From the NCBI GenBank assembly GCA_002430125.1, contig DJBQ01000145.1:33918-47657 (forward strand): DNA of 13,740 nucleotides, read 5' to 3'. This document shows positions 1-5,896 of the stretch, piece by piece (the stretch's first letter is position 1; the number at the start of each line of letters is the position of its first letter). This DNA comes from Rhodobacterales bacterium UBA5972. GTDB taxonomy: Bacteria; Pseudomonadota; Alphaproteobacteria; Rhodobacterales; Rhodobacteraceae. The notes beneath the pieces are model-generated. The model was not told the DNA's origin. It worked only from the letters and a program-made list of their open reading frames with translations, and did not search any database. The translations under genes and the position numbers were made by a program.

Positions 1-290
1 TGGATTGTTCAGGGGCAGTTCAACTTGCACTGAATGCCGCCGGTATCAAATGCCCCCGCGACACTGACATGCAGATCACAGAACTTGGCGACACCCTGCC
101 ACCAGACGCGCCTTTGCAGCGCGGAGATTTGATTTTCTGGCAAGGCCATGTCGGTGTGATGACCGACCCCAAAACGCTGATCCACGCCAACGCGCATCAT
201 ATGGCAGTGGCGATCGAACCCTTGGCCAACGCGGTTGCGCGCATTCAAGCCGCCAGCGGTGGTGATATCACGGCTCTAAAGCGGCTTTAA
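1..290 (+). CDS. NlpC/P60 (C40) family cysteine peptidase, C-terminal part
   Basis: The 5' end lies outside the window; about 95 C-terminal residues are visible, in frame from base 3. NlpC/P60 enzymes cleave peptide bonds in murein stem peptides or related gamma-D-glutamyl links. The visible part opens directly on the catalytic motif DCSG, with the nucleophile Cys codon at 6-8. The second block is GDLIFWQGHVGVM, whose catalytic His is at 147-149, and the third polar residue is probably the His of LIHAN (183-185). The order and spacing of Cys, His and His fit the C40 family. The protein ends soon after the core, so any accessory SH3-like domain would be upstream. Its TAA stop (288-290) overlaps the TAA of the converging DUF2794 gene. 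The substrate cannot be told from this fragment. Confidence 0.88.
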   Translation, partial: DCSGAVQLALNAAGIKCPRDTDMQITELGDTLPPDAPLQRGDLIFWQGHVGVMTDPKTLIHANAHHMAVAIEPLANAVARIQAASGGDITALKRL

Positions 291-634
291 TCAACCGCGC
301 GGATAAGTTTCTTTTCCAGCACCCGCAGCACGTTCTTCAAATCATTGCCGCGCCGCAGAATCCGCCCGTCCATACCAACGACGCTGTATTGCCCTTGTTT
401 GCCCGCCAGTTTGGGCCGTTTTTCAATGCGGTACATCGGATGTTCAGCCGTGCGGCGAAACACCGAAAAGATCGCAACCTCGCGCAAACTGGAAATCCCG
501 TAATCCCGCCATTCCCCGGCGGCGACCATCCGACCATAGACCGAAAGAATCGGTGCCAGCTCGGTTCGGTGAAAACTCACCTGATCGGGGATTCGGGTGC
601 CAAAGGGCATGGTGACAAGATTTTCAGCGCTCAT
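287..634 (-). CDS. DUF2794 domain-containing protein
   Basis: A small protein of about 115 residues that I recognise as the alphaproteobacterial DUF2794 family, whose function is unknown. The recognisable core includes FHRTELAPILSVYGRMVAAG, then WRDYGISSLREVAIFSVFRR, then RIEKRPKL and QYSVVGMDGRILRRG, ending in a basic helix. There is no signal peptide or membrane segment, so it is probably cytosolic. The start is chosen at the ATG of MSAENLVTM (634). The frame stays open to a TTG at 685, and another in-frame ATG lies at 610. None of these has a convincing Shine-Dalgarno sequence, so the start is uncertain by about 25 codons. The gene converges on the NlpC/P60 gene with stop codons overlapping by two bases, leaving no room for a terminator between them. 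Confidence 0.85.
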   Translation of the reverse strand: MSAENLVTMPFGTRIPDQVSFHRTELAPILSVYGRMVAAGEWRDYGISSLREVAIFSVFRRTAEHPMYRIEKRPKLAGKQGQYSVVGMDGRILRRGNDLKNVLRVLEKKLIRAVD

Positions 635-776
635 TCGCACAGTTTGTCGATGACATTCCGGCAAATCAAGTGGCGACCACACCAAAGCCTCGACAATGCC
701 CTGAAATCACTGTTTTGCTGACCTTTTTCCGCCGCGATTGACCGTCATACCATTCCTTGTAGCGAGCGAAGGCTCA

Positions 777-825
777 CCCCGGTGTTTCGGTTAATCAGCC
801 CCCACCCAGATCCGCGACACCGGGG
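777..825. repeat. Hairpin repeat, copy 1 (C-rich loop)
   Basis: The left arm CCCCGGTGT (777-785) pairs perfectly with ACACCGGGG (817-825). The stem continues inward with a T-G wobble (786/816), one T/C mismatch (787/815) and two more pairs (788/814, 789/813). The 23-nt loop (790-812) begins GTTAATC, contains the run GCCCCCACCC and ends AGATC. It matches the loop of copy 2 at 22 of 23 positions. A shared octamer CTTGTAGC lies 14 bases before the stem (755-763 region) and recurs 13 bases before copy 2. A terminator hairpin follows 18 bases downstream. Strand and function are unknown; it could be a structured RNA or a REP-like palindromic repeat. Confidence 0.85.
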
Positions 826-843
826 ACAACAAACAGCAAAACT

Positions 844-869
844 GCCCTCGCAAGTACGGGGGCTTTTTT
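844..869 (+). terminator. Rho-independent-type terminator hairpin
   Basis: GCCCTCG (844-850) pairs with CGGGGGC (857-863), giving a 7-bp stem with one T-G wobble and a 6-base loop CAAGTA. Six T residues (864-869), a G and four more T follow at once. This is a canonical intrinsic terminator layout on the plus strand. The nearest annotated plus-strand gene upstream is the NlpC/P60 gene, which ends 550 bases earlier across a convergent gene. The terminator may therefore end a separate short transcript containing hairpin copy 1. Termination activity is inferred from structure only. Confidence 0.65.
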
Positions 870-989
870 GTTTTCCCGTTGTCGTCCGATGTTTACCACT
901 TAGCAACAAACCGCCCTGAAATGGTCCCATTCTTTCCCAATCCTCGCCCGCTTTGCCAGTGATAAGGGTCTTGTAGCTGGTATAGCTTC

Positions 990-1038
990 CCTCGGTGTCA
1001 CGGTTAATCAGCCCCCACCCAGATACGTGACACCGAGG
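990..1038. repeat. Hairpin repeat, copy 2 (C-rich loop)
   Basis: A perfect 13-bp stem is formed by CCTCGGTGTCACG (990-1002) and CGTGACACCGAGG (1026-1038). It encloses a 23-nt loop (1003-1025) that differs from copy 1 only at its last base. Relative to copy 1, stem position 3 is T-A instead of C-G, position 10 is C-G instead of T-G, and position 11 is a proper A-T pair where copy 1 has a mismatch. The element lies 84 bases before the ATG of the GGT-family gene, so it could be in that gene's 5' leader. No T-run follows, so it is not an intrinsic terminator. Confidence 0.85.
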
Positions 1039-1122
1039 TTCACATCCCACAATTGCTGTTGGCTTCCCCAAGTTAGGGCGATAGCTTGTCCGCAGTTTTC
1101 TAATCGGGATGAGTAATCAAAC

Positions 1123-2703
1123 ATGCGTGACTTTCAACTTCCTGGCCGCTCGCCGGTCTATGCCAGCAATGGTATGTGTGCGACATCGCATCCGTTGGCC
1201 GCAAAGGTTGCCATCCAAACATTAGAATCAGGCGGAAATGCCGTCGATGCCGCGATTGCCGCCGCCGTTTTGCTTGGGATTTGCGAACCGCAAATGACCG
1301 GCATTGGTGGCGACTGCTTTGTTTTGCTAAAACCAGCCGGTGAACAGCGTGTTATAGCCCTGAACGGGTCCGGTCGTGCGCCTGCGGCCCTGAATGCCGA
1401 AACCCTGCGAGCAGCCGGCAATGCGACGATGCCGCTTTATGGCGCGCAACCGGTGACCATACCGGGCGCAATCGACGCCCTTTGTCGTTTGTCAGATGAC
1501 TGGGGAAAACTGGGGATGGAGGCGCTTTTGGCCCCGGCTATTCATTACGCCGAGGCCGGTGTCCCGGTCGCCCCCCGAACCGCGTTTGACTGGGAAAGAT
1601 CCGTGCCATCCCTGCAAGGGGTAGCCCGGGATTATTACATGCTGGATGGTAAATCCCCGCAACCCGGCCAGGTATTCCGCCATCCGCAACAAGCCAAAGT
1701 GCTGCGTAAAATTGCCACTCAGGGCCGTGCAGGTTTTTATGAGGGCGAAGTGGCCGAAGATATGGTCGCCTCGCTTAACGCGCTGGGTGGGGTCCACACG
1801 CTCGCTGATTTCGCAAGCAACACATGCGATTATACCGAACCGGTTGCCGGCAATTACAAAGGCATTGATCTGGTCGAGCATCCGCCAAACGGCCAGGGCG
1901 CCACGGCGATCTTGATGAACAACATCCTTGCACATTTCGACCTGCCCTCGATGGATCCGTTCGGTGCAATGCGCGCCCATCTTGAAGCCGAGGCTGCCAA
2001 ACTGGCCTATGACGCCCGCAACCGTTTCATCGCCGACCCAAGTCGCACGAAGCGTCTGGAACACATGCTGTCTGCCGAAACCGCGAAAAATCTGGCCGCA
2101 CTGATCCGTACGGATAAGGTGATGGACAGTGCCCATAAGCTGTCGGAATCAGTACACAAAGATACGATTTATCTGTGCGTCGTTGACAAAGACCAGATGG
2201 TCGTTTCGCTGATATATTCGATCTATCACGGCTTTGGCTCGGGCGTTGCTTCCAACAAATTCGGCATCAACTTCCAAAATCGCGGCGCGGGTTTCGTGTT
2301 GACCGAAGGCCATCCGAACGAGGCTGAAGGCGGGCGTCGTCCGATGCACACCATCATCCCCGGTATGCTGAAAAAAGACGGCCGGGTGATCATGCCGTTT
2401 GGTGTGATGGGTGGCGCATATCAACCGGTTGGCCATTCCCGGGTTGTCACCAATATCGTTGACTACGGCATGGCGCCGCAGGACGCGCTGGATGCCCCGC
2501 GCAGCTTTTCTTTCGAAGGCACCATGGAAGTCGAACGCGGTTATTCCGACGCCGTCCGTCAGGAACTGACCGATCTGGGTCATAAGGTAACGATCCCTGA
2601 TGTGGCGCTTGGCGGCGGGCAGGCCATTCTGATCGATCACGAAAACGGCGTTTTGCAAGGGGCGTCTGACCCGCGCAAAGATGGCTGTGCCATTGGTTAT
2701 TAG
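1123..2703 (+). CDS. Gamma-glutamyltransferase-family protein (Ntn hydrolase)
   Basis: A 526-residue member of the GGT/Ntn-hydrolase superfamily. These are made as one chain that cuts itself into large and small subunits, with a Thr becoming the N-terminal nucleophile of the small subunit. The N-terminus (ATSHPLAA, GGNAVDAAIAA, MTGIGGDCFVLL) and the small-subunit core (VVDKD, FGSGV, RRPMHTIIPGM) are typical. Thr348 in HKDTIYLCVVD aligns with the catalytic Thr; the usual TTH start of the small subunit reads TIY here. The later GG motif is GVMGGAYQPVGH (427-438), as in GGT-like enzymes outside the classical periplasmic group, which include oxamate amidohydrolase-type proteins. There is no signal peptide, suggesting a cytosolic enzyme. 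The gamma-glutamyl substrate is therefore uncertain. ATG at 1123 follows a GGGATGAG stretch about 12 bases upstream. Confidence 0.9.
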   Translation: MRDFQLPGRSPVYASNGMCATSHPLAAKVAIQTLESGGNAVDAAIAAAVLLGICEPQMTGIGGDCFVLLKPAGEQRVIALNGSGRAPAALNAETLRAAGNATMPLYGAQPVTIPGAIDALCRLSDDWGKLGMEALLAPAIHYAEAGVPVAPRTAFDWERSVPSLQGVARDYYMLDGKSPQPGQVFRHPQQAKVLRKIATQGRAGFYEGEVAEDMVASLNALGGVHTLADFASNTCDYTEPVAGNYKGIDLVEHPPNGQGATAILMNNILAHFDLPSMDPFGAMRAHLEAEAAKLAYDARNRFIADPSRTKRLEHMLSAETAKNLAALIRTDKVMDSAHKLSESVHKDTIYLCVVDKDQMVVSLIYSIYHGFGSGVASNKFGINFQNRGAGFVLTEGHPNEAEGGRRPMHTIIPGMLKKDGRVIMPFGVMGGAYQPVGHSRVVTNIVDYGMAPQDALDAPRSFSFEGTMEVERGYSDAVRQELTDLGHKVTIPDVALGGGQAILIDHENGVLQGASDPRKDGCAIGY

Positions 2704-2732
2704 AACGTTTCGGGAAAAACCTGATAAACAAA

Positions 2733-2782
2733 GTATCGGAAAAAGCCTGAGAGCACGAAGTGCGGTAAGGTTTTTCCGATAC
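2733..2782. repeat. Nested palindrome between GGT-family and rhodanese genes
   Basis: GTATCGGAAAAA (2733-2744) pairs perfectly with TTTTTCCGATAC (2771-2782). After a bulged G (2745), CC (2746-2747) pairs with GG (2769-2770). Inside this stem is a second hairpin, GCAC-GAA-GTGC (2753-2763). A partial direct copy of the left arm precedes it: CGGGAAAAACCTGA around 2710-2723 resembles CGGAAAAAGCCTGA at 2737-2750. The T-run is within the stem rather than after it, so it is not a standard intrinsic terminator. It may be a REP-like intergenic repeat, an mRNA stabiliser or a processing site. Confidence 0.75.
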
Positions 2783-2814
2783 AAGTTAAACCCAAAACGC
2801 TTTAGGGGGCCGTC

Positions 2815-3213
2815 ATGCCAATAAAATCCGTCAAAAGTCTGGTCGATGCAGCTCGTACAGAAATCACCATCATCCCTACAAAACAAGTAATTGCGATGAT
2901 GAACGATCCTGATGTGATGTTGGTCGATATTCGCGACATCCGCGAACTTGATCGTGATGGCCGCATTCCGGGGGCTTTTCACGCACCGCGCGGAATGCTT
3001 GAGTTTTGGGTGGACCCGCAAAGCCCCTATCACAAACCGGCTTTGTCCACAGGCAAGAAGATGATCTTCTTTTGCGCCTCGGCCTGGCGATCAGCCCTGA
3101 CGGTCAAGACTTTGCAGGATATGGGCGTTACGAATATTTTTGATCTTGAAGGCGGCTTCACTGCATGGCGTGCAGCAGGTGGGCCGATTGACAATCCTGA
3201 ACCGCGTGGCTGA
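2815..3213 (+). CDS. Rhodanese-like domain protein
   Basis: A 132-residue single-domain rhodanese homologue. Rhodaneses carry sulfur as a persulfide on an active-site Cys and pass it to an acceptor. Seen here are VMLVDIRDIRELDRDGRIPGA (CH2A-like motif, about residues 39-59), the active-site loop FCASAWRS with Cys87, and GGFTAWRAAGGP (CH2B-like motif) near the C-terminus. The loop keeps the usual Cys and an Arg, so it is probably catalytically competent, although the physiological sulfur acceptor is unknown. There is no signal peptide, so it should be cytosolic. AGGGGG lies about 6 bases before the ATG, a strong ribosome-binding site. The gene lies 111 bases after the GGT-family gene on the same strand and stops 3 bases from the end of the converging hspQ. 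Confidence 0.92.
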   Translation: MPIKSVKSLVDAARTEITIIPTKQVIAMMNDPDVMLVDIRDIRELDRDGRIPGAFHAPRGMLEFWVDPQSPYHKPALSTGKKMIFFCASAWRSALTVKTLQDMGVTNIFDLEGGFTAWRAAGGPIDNPEPRG

Positions 3214-3216
3214 AGG

Positions 3217-3552
3217 TTAGTGCAGCGGCGCTTCCATCTGGTAAACGCCGTTGTTCAGAATGCCAAACATTGCCGACACTTCCGGGTGATCGACCGGCTC
3301 ACCGGTTTCATCTGCCAAAAGGTTCTGTTCAGACACATAAGCAACGTAATACGAATTCTCGTTTTCCGCCAGCAAATGGTAAAACGGCTGGTCTTTGCGC
3401 GGGCGGGTGTCTTCGGGGATATTGTCCCACCATTCGTCGGTATTCGCGAAAACCGCATCAATGTCGAAAACCACTCCACGGAATGGGAATTTCCGGTGGC
3501 GGACAACTTGGCCGATCGAATATTTTGCTTCGCTGCGTAACATAGCTGACAT
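3217..3552 (-). CDS. hspQ: Heat shock protein HspQ
   Basis: A 111-residue protein of the HspQ/YccV hemimethylated-DNA-binding-like family. The diagnostic stretch is KYSIGQVVRHRKFPFRGVVFDID, here at about residues 10-32. EEWW-like (DEWWDNIP), RPRKDQPFYHLLAE and YVAYVSEQNLL follow, ending GVYQMEAPLH. In enterobacteria HspQ is a small heat-inducible factor that promotes degradation of specific proteins and modulates Lon; this is family knowledge, not visible here. The length is close to the usual 105 or so residues. AGGGGG lies a few bases before the ATG at 3552. The gene is divergent from an AEC permease across 86 bases and converges on the rhodanese gene with 3 bases between stops. Confidence 0.95.
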   Translation of the reverse strand: MSAMLRSEAKYSIGQVVRHRKFPFRGVVFDIDAVFANTDEWWDNIPEDTRPRKDQPFYHLLAENENSYYVAYVSEQNLLADETGEPVDHPEVSAMFGILNNGVYQMEAPLH

Positions 3553-3567
3553 TGCCCCCTGTGTTCG

Positions 3568-3596
3568 TTAGTAAACCCTCATCAATTGCCTGTCCA
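3568..3596 (-). promoter_or_regulatory. Candidate promoter of hspQ
   Basis: On the minus strand, TGGACA (3596-3591) matches the -35 consensus at 5 of 6 positions. Seventeen bases later TACTAA (3573-3568) matches the -10 at only 3 of 6. The position, in the 86-base divergent gap and about 16 bases before the hspQ start codon, is reasonable. The weak -10 could reflect an alternative sigma factor. It is a tentative call. Confidence 0.3.
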
Positions 3597-3638
3597 TAAG
3601 GCTAAGCGGCCAAAAGCCGATTTCTTAGGAAACAATCT

Positions 3639-4520
3639 GTGTCCATAATCCTTGAAGTCTTACAAATCGTCGCGCCTGTTTTCATTCTGGCCGCCATCGG
3701 TTTCATCTGGGTAAAACTGGGCGGCGAGTATCGGGTGCAGTTTGTAACCCGCCTTGCAATGACCCTCAGCGTGCCCTGTCTGATCTTTGTATCCTTGATG
3801 AAAACCAGCATTGATCCGGCGGCCCTGTCCGAACTGGTCGTCGCCTCTGTTGTCAGTTACGCATTACTGACGCTTGTGGTTTTTGCCATTGTCAAACTGG
3901 CCGGCCTTGAGGTCCGAACCTTTCTGGCACCGCTGATTTTTGGCAATACCGGAAACCTTGGTATGCCCTTGGCCTTGTTTGCTTTCGGTGAAACGGGGTT
4001 AGGTTATGCCGTTGTAATCTTTGCAGTAATGGCGGTGATCTCGTTCACATTCGGGATTTGGCTGGTCTCAGGCGGTGGTGGCTTCGCAAAGACCGCCAAG
4101 GAACCGATGGTCGGGGCCACGCTGCTTGGCATCCTGTTTTTGTATATGGATTGGACAACACCGGTCTGGGTTACAAACACCCTTGAATTGATCGGCCAAA
4201 TGGCGATTCCACTGATGTTGATTACCCTTGGCGTCGCCGTTGCCCGCCTTCATCCGGCTGGGTTTATCCGCCCGCTTGTGTTGTCCGTCGTGAAAATCGC
4301 CGTGGCAATAGGCATCGCTGTGCCGGTCGGTGTGTGGTTCGAACTGGCGGCGATTCCCTTTGCTGTTCTAGTGTTACAATTATCCACTCCGGTTGCGGTT
4401 ACATCGTACCTTTTGGCGGAAAAATATAAGGCAGACGCTGAAGCTGTCGCCGGTTTGGTCGTGATGTCGACCTTGATTTCGGTACTTACGCTGCCAGTCA
4501 CATTGGCGTTTCTTCTTTAG
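3639..4520 (+). CDS. AEC-family transporter (auxin efflux carrier-like permease)
   Basis: A 293-residue integral inner-membrane protein of the AEC/bile-acid-arsenite-riboflavin-like transporter superfamily. Bacterial members move small organic acids such as malate or malonate, but substrates are poorly predicted by sequence. It is almost wholly hydrophobic, with roughly ten membrane spans in two repeats. The first begins IILEVLQIVAPVFILAAIGF and the second near residue 155. The conserved FGNTGNLGMPLALFAFG segment (about residues 106-122) is the hallmark broken helix of the first half. PVAVTSYLLAEKY in the second half matches the family's late conserved block. Translation starts at GTG (3639) with AGGA 8 bases upstream. 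It is divergent from hspQ and followed after 86 bases by the SLT lipoprotein. Confidence 0.92.
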   Translation: MSIILEVLQIVAPVFILAAIGFIWVKLGGEYRVQFVTRLAMTLSVPCLIFVSLMKTSIDPAALSELVVASVVSYALLTLVVFAIVKLAGLEVRTFLAPLIFGNTGNLGMPLALFAFGETGLGYAVVIFAVMAVISFTFGIWLVSGGGGFAKTAKEPMVGATLLGILFLYMDWTTPVWVTNTLELIGQMAIPLMLITLGVAVARLHPAGFIRPLVLSVVKIAVAIGIAVPVGVWFELAAIPFAVLVLQLSTPVAVTSYLLAEKYKADAEAVAGLVVMSTLISVLTLPVTLAFLL

Positions 4521-4539
4521 CCGGACACCGGATTTCCCT

Positions 4540-4567
4540 TTGGGAGCAAGGCAAAATCGGTTATACT
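4540..4567 (+). promoter_or_regulatory. Candidate promoter of the SLT lipoprotein gene
   Basis: TTGGGA (4540-4545), a 16-base spacer and TATACT (4562-4567) form a plausible sigma-70-type promoter. The -10 matches consensus at 5 of 6 positions and the -35 at 4 of 6. Transcription would begin near 4574, about 33 bases before the preferred start codon at 4607. The upstream AEC gene ends 20 bases before the -35, so read-through from that gene is also possible. Confidence 0.45.
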
Positions 4568-4606
4568 ACGAGAAACAAGAAAATGACCGAGGCAGTCTGG
4601 GGCATC

Positions 4607-5185
4607 ATGAAACGTATTATCAGTCTAGGGCTGTGCATAATGCTGGCCGCTTGCGGTGGATCTGTGCCACCGCCGCCGCGTAACCTTAATGATGCCTGCG
4701 CGATCAAATCCGAACGCCCGCGCTGGCACAAGGATTTACTGTCGGTCGAACGCAGATGGGGCGTGCCCGAGCATGTTTTGCTGGCAACCATCTATCAGGA
4801 AAGCAAATTCGTCGGCCAGGCCCGCACCCCCTTAAGTTTTGCGCTGGGTGTAATACCTATGGGGCGCGATTCGTCGGCCTATGGATATGCTCAGGCGATT
4901 GACAGCACCTGGGAATGGTACCGCCGCGAAACTGGTAACCGCCGGGCCAAACGCGACAATTTTCGCGACGCCGTTGATTTCATGGGTTGGTATATGAACG
5001 AGTCAAACGAAAGGCTGGCAATTTCCAAGGCGGATACACGCAGTCAATATTTGGCTTATCATGACGGCCATACGGGTTATGCGCGCCGGACCTATCAACG
5101 CAAGGCGTGGCTTTTGCGGATATCGTCCGAAGTTGCGGCTCGGGCCGAGATGTATCAGGAACAGCTGAAAACCTGCCGGCGATAA
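4607..5185 (+). CDS. Lytic-transglycosylase-like (SLT domain) lipoprotein
   Basis: A 192-residue predicted lipoprotein with a lysozyme-like SLT domain. Such enzymes cleave the MurNAc-GlcNAc bond of peptidoglycan, leaving 1,6-anhydroMurNAc ends. The N-terminus MKRIISLGLCIMLAAC has a lipobox (LAAC) with Cys16 as the lipidation site. A Pro-rich linker VPPPPR follows. The fold is seen in WGVPEHVLLATIYQESKF, with Glu65 as the likely catalytic acid, then AYGYAQAIDSTWEWY (91-105), DAVDFMGWYM and a late HDGHTGYARRTY block. The frame stays open to an ATG at 4583, but 4607 is preferred because it begins the signal peptide and has GGGG about 4 bases upstream. It is shorter than most lytic transglycosylases and lacks accessory domains. 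It ends 30 bases from the converging lolA. Confidence 0.88.
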   Translation: MKRIISLGLCIMLAACGGSVPPPPRNLNDACAIKSERPRWHKDLLSVERRWGVPEHVLLATIYQESKFVGQARTPLSFALGVIPMGRDSSAYGYAQAIDSTWEWYRRETGNRRAKRDNFRDAVDFMGWYMNESNERLAISKADTRSQYLAYHDGHTGYARRTYQRKAWLLRISSEVAARAEMYQEQLKTCRR

Positions 5186-5215
5186 ACCCGTAATTACCGG
5201 CTGATTATTGGTCGC

Positions 5216-5827
5216 TCAGCGGCTCTGCTTTGTTTTCAGCATTTCCGCTGGTACGCTGAACAACCCGCTGCTCAATTCGATACCGGTTTCCAAATCTTCC
5301 AGAATAACCGTTGTCTGACTGCCACTCTCGTCAGTAACCACCCATTTTCGCAAGGCAACCGGGTCCGACGTAAAGATCAGTTCAATATACCCGACATCCG
5401 GGTTTTCCGGATCCTGCGCCGTGATCGTTGTCACCGTGCCATCGCTGTGATGTGAGGTGATCATTTTGGCTTGGTTAAGGTTCACATCCCTTTTCAGAAT
5501 GACCGAAAGCGGTGTGCGATTCAGCGGAAACTGCTGTGGCGGTTCGTTTGACTTTCGATCAAAAATCGCCACCGTTCCGCCGCCTGCCATAACAAGCGCT
5601 GCACTTGGCGGCGCATATTCAAGCCGCATCCGTCCGGGCCGCTTGATGTAAAGCGTCCCCTTTGAAATCGTGCCGTCAGGGTTGATCTGCGAAAACGCGG
5701 TTTTGGCGGTGGTCATCTTGTTAAGATAGGCCGAAATATCATCCAGCGGAATAATTCCAGCGGCATGTAACGGGCCAATCAGCCCGAACATAAGCAACGG
5801 CACAATAAAAAGAGTTCGTCGGTTCAT
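5216..5827 (-). CDS. lolA: Outer-membrane lipoprotein carrier protein LolA
   Basis: A 203-residue periplasmic protein that carries lipoproteins from the LolCDE complex to the outer membrane. The N-terminal signal peptide MNRRTLFIVPLLMFGLIGPL ends with a probable cut after HAA or LHA. The mature part has the LolA pattern: ISAYLNKMTTAKTAFSQ, then GTLYIKRPGRMRLEY (about residues 57-71), a central beta-rich region and a C-terminal VILEDLETGIELSSGLFSVP. FxxxxPGxxRxxY is the family's most reliable motif. The gene lies 69 bases after ftsK on the same strand, the same neighbourhood as ftsK-lolA in enterobacteria. There is no clear Shine-Dalgarno before the ATG at 5827, so translational coupling or a weak site is likely. 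Confidence 0.93.
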   Translation of the reverse strand: MNRRTLFIVPLLMFGLIGPLHAAGIIPLDDISAYLNKMTTAKTAFSQINPDGTISKGTLYIKRPGRMRLEYAPPSAALVMAGGGTVAIFDRKSNEPPQQFPLNRTPLSVILKRDVNLNQAKMITSHHSDGTVTTITAQDPENPDVGYIELIFTSDPVALRKWVVTDESGSQTTVILEDLETGIELSSGLFSVPAEMLKTKQSR

Positions 5828-5896
5828 AGCATCTATATAGGTGGCTTTTACGCCGCCAAAACCCTTTTCTCGATCACAATAACGAAGGTCAGCGGA

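Larger units (their letters stand above)
635..1122. other. Gene-poor region carrying hairpin repeats and a terminator
   Basis: This 488-base stretch lies between the starts of the divergent DUF2794 and GGT-family genes, so both promoters should be here. I find no convincing protein gene. It contains two copies of a hairpin repeat (777-825 and 990-1038) and a plus-strand terminator-like hairpin (844-869). A minus-strand open frame (745-1071) spans both repeats but starts at TTG and has no recognisable homology. An internal ATG at 930 is preceded by a GGGA-like stretch, so a 61-residue product is not excluded. A TTGACC hexamer at 738-743 could be a plus-strand -35 box, but the matching -10 (TAGCGA, 760-765) is poor. 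No tRNA cloverleaf was found. Confidence 0.7.

Noticed and set aside
777..863. tRNA gene next to the terminator
   Set aside because: No cloverleaf, T-loop GTTCGA-like segment or acceptor stem could be drawn; only one long hairpin plus the terminator.
777..1038. Integron attC sites or a minimal CRISPR array
   Set aside because: The loop lacks proper attC R' and R'' core sites, no gene cassettes or integrase are present, and two palindromes 213 bases apart do not form a repeat-spacer array.
2149..3033. 294-codon minus-strand open frame across the GGT-family and rhodanese genes
   Set aside because: Covers two well-supported plus-strand genes in antisense and has no domain of its own.
5175..5201. 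Shared terminator between the SLT lipoprotein and lolA genes
   Set aside because: Only a 5-bp GCCGG/CCGGC stem with a 17-base loop and no proper T-run on either strand.
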